From positions 434,001 to 498,000 of the forward strand of contig OY760427.1 of NCBI GenBank assembly GCA_963663495.1: a stretch of 64,000 nt of DNA. Direction: 5' to 3'. Below, piece after piece: positions 57,735 through 64,000 of this stretch (the stretch's first letter is position 1; every line of letters begins with the position of its first letter). Under the pieces are notes generated by a model. The model was not told the origin of the DNA, made no database searches, and worked only from the letters and a program-made list of their open reading frames with translations. The position numbers and the translations under genes were made by a program. The DNA comes from G963663495 sp963663495 (GTDB lineage Bacteria; Bacteroidota; Rhodothermia; Rhodothermales; Bin80).

Positions 57735-59001
57735 GCTCGTTGTGCAGCCAGGCATAGTGTGCCTGGCTTTGCTGCATGCGGCTTGTTCCGGGGACCCCGA
57801 GCGTGAATTGACTCAGGTTCTGGCAAGCGTCAACGGCTACACTGTCACGGTTGGCAGTTTTGAACGCTCCTACGTCCAGCAGTTGCTGCGCACCGGCGGC
57901 AACGATACGGAAGAAGCGCGGCGACATCACCTGCAAAAACTGTTACAGGATCGTGTTCTCTACGAAGAGGTGCAGCGCCGAGGCTTGGATAAGGATAGTG
58001 TCATACGGGCTTATGATCGCCTACTGCAAAAAAAGGCGGTGGGAGGTCGGTATTTTGAACGGGAGCTTATCAGTGCGCTACCGCCGGTCACGGACGCAGA
58101 GGTGCGCGGTGCGTATGCACGCCACAAACAACCAGTGGTGGTCCGCCACTTGTTTTACGGACGAGAAAGTGATGCAGCGGCCGCCTTTGCACGGATCCAG
58201 GACGGTAGGTCGTTCTTGGACGAGGCCCAGGATTGCTACGGTACGCAGGAATTTGATTCGTCAGCCGGGATGTTGGGGCGGGTCTCCTATTTTCAGTTAG
58301 ACGATGCGTTCGCAGAGGCCGCTTTTGCGTTGGATGTTGGGGGCATATCGGCCCCGGTACGCAGCCGTCAAGGGTACCATATTATTCGCATAGAGGACCG
58401 CTTGAGCGCTCCTGTTCTCACTGAATCGGAATTCCAGCTACGAAAAAAAGGGATCAGGAGTCTGCTACGCCTGCGCCTGCGTCGGCTCAATGGAGATCGG
58501 TTCGTGCGGTCATTCATGGAGGAGCGTGATGTGGCAGTAAATAGTCGGAATATCGCTGCATTGAAACAAGCGTTGCTGCGCATTGAACACCGCGTTGCCG
58601 GTGGTAATGCGGAATTGGAATTGGATGAGCCTGAAGTACCAATAGTGCTTGCTCCAGAATCGCCGTTGGCGCGGTACACGTATGGGGGAGAGGAGTATAT
58701 CTTTACCGCGGCTGATTATTTTTTCTGGTTTCCTGATCTAACATTCGAAGAAGCTACCGGACGAACAGCTGCATCTGTTGGGCGTGCCATTCGCAATGAA
58801 GCATTTGCAATAGCGGGCGACGCGGAGGGGTTGGCGGGCAGCAAGGACGTACAGAAGGATATAGAGGTTGAGCGCGTGGCATTCATTGCGGGGAGGGTGC
58901 GCATGCAGGGGCTTGATTCTGTGCTACTGGCGGAGGCATCGCCTCACCCAGCGGCGGTTCAGGTAGATAGTGTGCTTTTCAGGCAACTTATGGATCGGTA
59001 G
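57670..59001 (+). CDS. Parvulin-type peptidyl-prolyl isomerase lipoprotein (SurA/PpiC-like)
   Basis: About 443 residues if translation starts at ATG 57670, within the end of the PorV-like gene; the exact start is uncertain. A hydrophobic stretch GIVCLALLHAAC gives a lipobox. A SurA-N-like helical part (LLQDRVLYEEVQRRGLDKDSV) precedes a parvulin domain (VVRHLFYG, FLDEAQ, GMLGRVSYFQLDDAFAEAAFAL, PVRSRQGYHIIRIEDR). Such proteins fold or escort outer-membrane proteins in the periplasm. It is the last gene of the plus-strand cluster and converges on the TPR gene with a 14-nt overlap. Confidence 0.85.
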   Translation: MRIHRLNFSAIRKCWISASFFRLVVQPGIVCLALLHAACSGDPERELTQVLASVNGYTVTVGSFERSYVQQLLRTGGNDTEEARRHHLQKLLQDRVLYEEVQRRGLDKDSVIRAYDRLLQKKAVGGRYFERELISALPPVTDAEVRGAYARHKQPVVVRHLFYGRESDAAAAFARIQDGRSFLDEAQDCYGTQEFDSSAGMLGRVSYFQLDDAFAEAAFALDVGGISAPVRSRQGYHIIRIEDRLSAPVLTESEFQLRKKGIRSLLRLRLRRLNGDRFVRSFMEERDVAVNSRNIAALKQALLRIEHRVAGGNAELELDEPEVPIVLAPESPLARYTYGGEEYIFTAADYFFWFPDLTFEEATGRTAASVGRAIRNEAFAIAGDAEGLAGSKDVQKDIEVERVAFIAGRVRMQGLDSVLLAEASPHPAAVQVDSVLFRQLMDR

Positions 59002-59767
59002 GGGAGAGTATTCTGGCTGCTTCGTCGTGTTGACCGATCATATGGTACGCCTGCGCAAGGTTGTAGCGTATCTCTGTATTGTTCGGTACAGCATGCAGCG
59101 CCTGCTGCAGAAACGGGATAGCCTCCCTCGGGAAACCTGCCAGGCGCTTGAGTCGTCCTGCTGTAAGCAGTGCAGGAACAAACTCCGGGGACTGCGAAAG
59201 TGCTTGCATGGTTTGGCGCAGAGCCTCGTCCATTTGGCCATCGTGTTCCGCTATCAACGCGAGGCTTTGGTAAGCGGGAGCATAGGTGGAGTCAAGTGCC
59301 ACGGCGTTAAGGCAGGCGATCCGGGCGTCTTCCGGTCGGTTCATTTCCCAGTAGGCCCCGGCAGCTCCGTGCCACGAGATAGGGTCCGGGTGGATTCGAA
59401 GGGAATGCTGGTAGTACTCCAGCGATGCGGAATAGTCAGCAAGCTGAAATGCGACATCTCCCAGGCTTTGCCACCAGGCCCAGTTTATGGGGTCCAGATC
59501 ACTGGCGCTGTGCCAGGCAGCGCGTGCGGCTTCATAATTCCCCAAGACGTAGTGGGCTTGGCCGAGAACAAAGTGGCCATCAGGTTGCTGGGGCATTATG
59601 GCGATGGCGGTGTCCGCATGTGCCAAGGCCTTGCGTGGTAGGTCTTGTTTCAGGAGCGAGACGGCCTCCCGCACATGCTTAGTGGTGGTATCTGGAGTGG
59701 CCTTCGGTCTGTTGGCGCACCCGAGCAGCAAGACTAACAGCAGGATTAAGCGCACGTGATATATCAT
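58988..59767 (-). CDS. TPR-repeat lipoprotein, paralogue of the one at 45896
   Basis: 259 residues from ATG 59767 (MIYHVRLILLLVLLLGC), a clear lipoprotein signal with cysteine 17. About six TPR units follow, for example PRKALAHADTAIAIMPQQ, YSASLEYYQHSLRIHPDP and FPREAIPFLQQALHAVP. Its start overlaps the CRTAC1 stop upstream by an ATGA, so the pair is coupled. It is shorter than the TPR protein at 45896 but has the same genetic arrangement. Confidence 0.87.
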   Translation of the reverse strand: MIYHVRLILLLVLLLGCANRPKATPDTTTKHVREAVSLLKQDLPRKALAHADTAIAIMPQQPDGHFVLGQAHYVLGNYEAARAAWHSASDLDPINWAWWQSLGDVAFQLADYSASLEYYQHSLRIHPDPISWHGAAGAYWEMNRPEDARIACLNAVALDSTYAPAYQSLALIAEHDGQMDEALRQTMQALSQSPEFVPALLTAGRLKRLAGFPREAIPFLQQALHAVPNNTEIRYNLAQAYHMIGQHDEAARILSPTDP

Positions 59768-61404
59768 GAGGGTTCGGTAACCACGAGAAGAGTCAAGTCT
59801 GCAGGCAGGGCGCGGACGGATTGAATCTTGCCACTGGGCCATCGAATTACCAGGGAGTCGGCGCGTCTAACGCCGTCCGTGCCGAAAGTGGCTTGGTGCT
59901 CTGACTGTGACAGGTAGCTGCCGCCGCCGGCAACGTGTCTCGTCTGGCGCCTTCCGTGTGTATACAGGTCGAGGCGGGCTCCAATGCCATCACGATTGCT
60001 GCTGTTTCCCCTAAGCGAGACTCGAAGGAAATGGCCATCCGCATTGTTGCGCAGTAGTCGCATCCGACCACCATTTTCTGTCACGACTATATCCAGATCC
60101 CCGTCATGATCCATGTCTGCATATGCCGCTCCTCGCCCAAGCATCGCGGGCAAGGTATTTCCTTTGTCAGTGAACGTGCCTGCTCCCTGGTTGACAAAGT
60201 AATGGGGTCGTTGTTTGAACGTAATGGCGTTGTTGGTCTCGTCTTCATGCCGATGTATGTGGCCGTTGGCAACAAAGATATCCTGGTGTCCATCCAGGTT
60301 GGCATCTAAGACCATTAGGCCAAAGGCCAGCGTGAGGCGGCTCGATCCCCCGATTCCAGAGGACGCCGAGGCATCCATAAACCGTCCATCAGACATATGC
60401 TTAAAGACTCCTACCATCTGATTGGAGAAATTTCCTATCACGATAGTGGTTTCTCCAGATCCATCAATGTAGCCCGCATCAATGCCCATGCCAGCGGTAG
60501 CGATCCCTCGCACATCAAACGCCATTCCACTCTTGATTCCCTGCTCTGTAAACGTTGTATCGCCGTTGTTGATGTATAGTTGGTCTGGTGCCAAATCATT
60601 GGCAATGGCAAGGTCTGGCCAAAGGTCGTGATTGATATCAAGCGAAACCGCTCCGAGCGTTTTGCCTGTCGTGGGCAGCAATCCGGATTGGAGCGACCTG
60701 TCCTCAAAGGTGCCATCGCCCCTATTTCGGTAAAAGCGGTGGTGAAGGCCGTTATACAGGTGCGGTGTGCAGTATATCTTCTGCCCGTCGGGCCCAGTGC
60801 AGCGTATGTCCCTGGACGGCTCCCAGTCCACATATCCTCCGACATACAGGTCGAGCCATCCATCCCGATCCGCATCGAAAAAGAGTGCCGCCGTGCTCCA
60901 TTCTGGTGGTCCTTCCACGTTTGCGTGGCGGCTCACATCGGTAAATATGCCATAGTCGTTACGTAGGAGGATATTGGTTCCGAGGGTCGTGAGGTAAACA
61001 TCCTGGTCTCCGTCGTTATCTATATCAGCTGAAGAAATACCAAAACTGTAGCCCCGAATGTTCATGAGTCCTGTCTCTTCGGTCACTTCGCGGAATTTGC
61101 CATCTCGGGTATTGCGGTAGATTCGGGCGGCGGGCGGTTGGAGGGTGTCCCATGACCCGCCGCTTGCTACCATTATGTCCGGCCATGAATCGCTATCCCA
61201 GTCCAGGAAGGCGACTCCTGATCCTAGAATCTCTGGCATCCAGTAGTCTCCCCGTGCGCCTGTTGAGTGGACAAACTCGTGCAGGCCGGTCTCCCGAGTG
61301 ACATCGGTGAATGGCGTCGTCGGTGTGCATCCGGTCAATGCCAGCAGGCCCAGAATGATAATGCTATTACGGGCACGGGAGGCTGCGCCAAGCCGAAGAT
61401 TCAT
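59764..61404 (-). CDS. CRTAC1-family (FG-GAP/ASPIC-UnbV) lipoprotein, paralogue of the one at 44241
   Basis: 546 residues from ATG 61404. The N-terminal IIILGLLALTGC is a lipoprotein signal. Propeller repeats include DWDSDSWPDIMVA, DIDNDGDQDVYLT, DADRDGWLDLYVG, DINHDLWPDLAIA, DANLDGHQDIFVA and DMDHDGDLDIVVT. The ASPIC/UnbV end reads SNRDGIGARLDLYT, then QSEHQATFGT and IRWPSGKIQSV. Segment order and many residues match the 44241 protein, so the two are clear paralogues. Both are followed by a TPR lipoprotein gene in coupled fashion. Confidence 0.9.
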   Translation of the reverse strand: MNLRLGAASRARNSIIILGLLALTGCTPTTPFTDVTRETGLHEFVHSTGARGDYWMPEILGSGVAFLDWDSDSWPDIMVASGGSWDTLQPPAARIYRNTRDGKFREVTEETGLMNIRGYSFGISSADIDNDGDQDVYLTTLGTNILLRNDYGIFTDVSRHANVEGPPEWSTAALFFDADRDGWLDLYVGGYVDWEPSRDIRCTGPDGQKIYCTPHLYNGLHHRFYRNRGDGTFEDRSLQSGLLPTTGKTLGAVSLDINHDLWPDLAIANDLAPDQLYINNGDTTFTEQGIKSGMAFDVRGIATAGMGIDAGYIDGSGETTIVIGNFSNQMVGVFKHMSDGRFMDASASSGIGGSSRLTLAFGLMVLDANLDGHQDIFVANGHIHRHEDETNNAITFKQRPHYFVNQGAGTFTDKGNTLPAMLGRGAAYADMDHDGDLDIVVTENGGRMRLLRNNADGHFLRVSLRGNSSNRDGIGARLDLYTHGRRQTRHVAGGGSYLSQSEHQATFGTDGVRRADSLVIRWPSGKIQSVRALPADLTLLVVTEPS

Positions 61405-61659
61405 TTCAATGATGATTCGTTAGAACGGGTTCATAATGCCCTGGTAGACGAACGATGTTAGGATCCAACGGGGTTATTGCACATCCTGTTTGCTGTTACT
61501 TGGTTTTAGCCTGCAATATTCAAGTCGTACCCTGTTCGGGTCTAGAAGTGCTGTTTCGGTACCTGCAGGACCGATTGTGCGTTGTTCATGCGTAGGGACG
61601 ACCATGAGAGGGGCTGAAACACCAGTTTAGGCCCTTTTCCCGACACGATAGCGGTCACA

Positions 61660-63329
61660 TTACCGAGATCTTGGGAGTACGTCTGTCGGGTAGACACACC
61701 TCTGCCTACCTTCTCTTTCCGCTTTCCGCGTTGGGCGCCTGCGGTGTCGAAGCGCAGGCGCAAAGATGACTTGGCAGCTCTTCAAGGGAAGCGTGATCCA
61801 TGTGAGTTGACAATAACGTCGCCAAAATTGCTCCCATGCAGCATCTGCGTTGGCGGCAATGTGGATAACGATGTTGCGCGCGTGTTGTACGAAGCGGGCC
61901 CCCACCTTGAGTACACGCTCGCGATAGGTGCTCAGACTTATCTGGGATTCGTCAGGCTCCCGCATAAGGCAGCGCCCCACATGCATGAGCTGATACGTTA
62001 GAAGGTATACCTGTAGCAGGACCCCGGATCTCGGCTTCCTGCTCCGACCCATTCTGCTCCGACTCATCAGGCTCCCGCACTACAGGCCGGCCCTTATAAT
62101 GTGTCTTCGGACGGGGAACCGAAGACAGCGCCATGGAGCAAGCCGTATTCAGCTTCCCGAAGTGCTTTTCCGCCTTTCCTCTCTTCCTGTACAGATTCAC
62201 TAGCTGCTCTGCCGGATAGGCTTCTGCATCCAGATCGGTGATCAGATAGAAATGCCGCGGGAAAAGCTCTCCCGGCACCGGATCAACCACGAGCACCACA
62301 CGACGCTCTACGGACCAGCACTTTGCACGGTAGCACAGTTCGTGGTAGCATTCGTCCGACGGCTGATCACCCTCCAAATGAGGCGCCGCAAGCCCGTCAA
62401 TCATATCGTTTCCTTTCAGACGCATAGCCGATACGGTCGTTCTCCAGCTTATCACATAACTCTCCACTGTTGAAGCCTGCGTCCAATCGGACAATGACCT
62501 TGTCGGCCACATGTTCACGCAATGCCAGCCCAATGCGTCGAATGAAACCGTAGCAGTCCTTCACCACATTCTGCGTGCCCCCTCGCAATTCCGCCCCCAA
62601 CATGTCGCCCGACTCACCGCATATGGCGGTAAGGGGCAGAAAGATGGTGCGCTTGTAATACCCGTTCCACTTGCTGCCCTGCTGCTTGCCATGCGTATCT
62701 ACCGGTACACCGTCCACATCAAAGACTACCTCGGGGCGGCGCTTCCCGCCACCACGCTGCAGCAGGTGCTCCATGGCGAATGTCTCTGCAAAAAGGCGCA
62801 ACTTCTTGAAATTCTTTTTCCCGGCCAACATGCGCACGAAGCGAGACATGGTTGGCTGGGATGCCAGGGACCTATCGTCCTGTAATGCCTCCATACCCCT
62901 TTTGGAAGAAGTGGCCACGCGCATGGCGGGGTCCCTTTGAAGCTTGTCCGCATCTGACTGACGTCCCCACCCCTGCACATGTTGCAGCAGGTACTGCCGC
63001 ACTAACTCCTCAAGGCTATGCGTAATCCGAGCTTGGGACCGATTGTCCTTAAGCACGGAAGCGAGTCGGCATGCCAAGGTGCTGATCACCATGAGCAGGC
63101 GCATAGGAATGACGCCGGCATCCGATGTTAGATTATCGGTCTTGGAGCGTACAACTTTAACGGATTTATTGAACTGGCAAGCGAACAGAAGGTTGGATCT
63201 TGCATCGGGTGTGTTACAGGGTGAATGGGTATTGGGGTCTCTAAACGTTAGAGCGTCGCGCAAGAGTCCATTCAACCCGTGTATAGTCAACATATTACAC
63301 CATAATATCAAACGACGATTCCCCGCCAC
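61660..63329 (-). pseudogene. IS1380-family transposase broken by frameshifts
   Basis: The 5' part (63329 to about 62400) encodes SKTDNLTSDAGVIPMRLL, EVVFDVDGVPVDTHGKQQ, ICGESGDMLGAELRGG and RLDAGFNSGELCDKLE, typical of IS1380 transposases. The frame is lost near 62405 and continues in another frame as LKGNDMIDGLAAPHLEGD through HFYLITDLDAEAYPAEQLVNLYRKRGKAEKHFGKL. A second shift near 62040-62090, with REPDES appearing in both frames, leads to VYLLTYQLMHVGRCL and the C-terminus near 61780. With shifts repaired the protein would be about 470-500 residues, normal for the family. The gene lies between the CRTAC1 gene and the GH16 gene. Confidence 0.82.
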
Positions 63330-63333
63330 TTAA

Positions 63334-63353
63334 CTCCCTTATGAATAAGGGAG
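63334..63353. repeat. 20-nt palindrome, arms CTCCCTTAT / ATAAGGGAG
   Basis: The same palindrome as at 17988-18009 but with centre GA, i.e. reversed. It lies just upstream of the IS1380 transposase start and may be the element's terminal repeat. No mate was found at the other side of the IS (61400-61660). Confidence 0.55.
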
Positions 63354-63431
63354 GCTCAGATTGCAAAACAACGCTGCTCTTTGAGGGTTTTGCTGTCACA
63401 TCACGAAAGTTCCTAAACCAGAAAAGATATT

Positions 63432-64000
63432 ATGAAGCGATTTGCGCTAATATTAGCCGGAGTATTGCTACCAGGGAGCGTCATGCACGCTCAGACCTGG
63501 GAGCTGGCTTGGTCAGATGAATTCGACTACGAGGGTCTACCGGACCAAACGAAGTGGTCATACGATGTGGGAGGTGGAGGCTGGGGCAATGCTGAGCTAC
63601 AGTACTACTCAGCAGACCGTATGGAGAACGCAAGGGTTGATGGCGACCATTTGATAATTGAAGCACGCAAGGAAAGTGGGTTTTCCAGGGACTACACTTC
63701 AGCGAGGCTTGTTTCAAAGGGTAAGGGAGACTGGAAGTATGGTCGCATTGAAGTTAGAGTTAAGCTGCCTGAAGGGCGTGGGACATGGCCTGCAATCTGG
63801 ATGCTTCCCACCGAAAGCGACTACGGTAACGGCGGGTGGCCGGACACGGGGGAAATTGACATTCTGGAGCATGTGGGCCACAATCCGAAGACCGTCCATG
63901 CTACGGTTCACACAGACAAATACAACCACCTGTCAGGCACCCAGAAGGGTGGACAGATTCACGTAGCGACCTTCAACGAGGAATTCCACACTTATGTGGC
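63432..64000 (+). CDS. Glycoside hydrolase family 16 endo-beta-glucanase (partial, runs off the window)
   Basis: The first 189 residues are in the window, from ATG 63432. The signal peptide is MKRFALILAGVLLPGSVMHA. The GH16 catalytic signature GEIDILEHVG gives E141 (nucleophile), D143 and E146 (acid/base). Other family segments are WSDEFDYEGLPDQTKW, YTSARLVSKGKGDWKYGRIEVRVKLP cut by a short loop, and GTWPAIWMLP. These point to a laminarinase or lichenase-like enzyme cleaving beta-1,3 (and 1,4) glucans outside the cell. It lies downstream of the regulator-receptor cluster but is separated from it by an IS. The promoter must lie in the 80 bp after the palindrome. Confidence 0.93.
   Translation, partial: MKRFALILAGVLLPGSVMHAQTWELAWSDEFDYEGLPDQTKWSYDVGGGGWGNAELQYYSADRMENARVDGDHLIIEARKESGFSRDYTSARLVSKGKGDWKYGRIEVRVKLPEGRGTWPAIWMLPTESDYGNGGWPDTGEIDILEHVGHNPKTVHATVHTDKYNHLSGTQKGGQIHVATFNEEFHTYV

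Overview
The window comes from a Gram-negative bacterium of the Bacteroidota/Rhodothermota/Balneolota kind. This is an inference from its gene types. Two large secreted proteins end in T9SS-type (Por secretion) C-terminal domains, one with the YPNPFNP signature. There is a SusC-like TonB receptor with a carboxypeptidase-regulatory-like N-terminus, a PorV/PorQ-type outer-membrane protein, and two CRTAC1/ASPIC-UnbV lipoproteins.

Positions 1-24100 form a defence island that is largely damaged. It opens with a Qat-like remnant: a QatB-like candidate with an in-frame stop, then a QueC-like QatC with an in-frame stop and three 87-bp tandem repeats. An XRE-ImmA/IrrE plus PIN pair follows. Next is a three-gene system of SNF2 helicase-DUF3883, DUF1156 DNA methyltransferase and Swt1-HEPN/DUF499 ATPase. 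Its methyltransferase is cut by a 1,790-bp IS with an exact 4-bp target duplication and also carries a frameshift at a G7 run. A decayed mutator-type transposase separates this from an intact, translationally coupled operon of cytosine-C5 methyltransferase, a protein with two GHKL ATPase domains (N-terminal MORC/HSP90-like, C-terminal histidine-kinase-like), and a receiver-domain protein. That operon is the best candidate here for an undescribed system.

Positions 24212-28043 hold a Vsr-like remnant and a composite IS1595-type transposon (24489-27837). The transposon has terminal inverted repeats and a perfect 8-bp target duplication, and carries a small ORF, the 3' end of a dcm gene, a nonsense-mutated DDE transposase and an intact TnpB. 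A shorter TnpB-carrying relative sits at 38419-39875 with its own perfect 8-bp duplication. Its TnpB has lost the first RuvC aspartate (D193Y).

Positions 28132-38261 are chromosomal housekeeping: aconitase, a recO-hyuA-hyuB operon on the minus strand, and a large exported BNR/sortilin-like beta-propeller protein. tRNA-Ala(CGC) lies before aconitase. tRNA-Leu(UAA) lies after the second TnpB unit and is split in its anticodon by a 214-nt group I intron.

Positions 40439-43829 are another mobile patch, with a MITE-like IS derivative, an HsdS remnant, a frameshifted IS66 tnpC and a DUF5131 (phage Gp37/Gp68) gene.

Positions 44241-64000 look like a polysaccharide-utilisation locus. A LacI regulator with an operator-like palindrome precedes a row of exported-protein genes: a T9SS cargo protein, a TonB receptor, a large surface protein, a PorV-like protein and a parvulin-type PPIase. 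A GH16 beta-glucanase starts at the right edge. Two CRTAC1+TPR lipoprotein gene pairs flank the core in opposite orientation. A frameshifted IS1380 transposase lies between the second pair and the GH16 gene.
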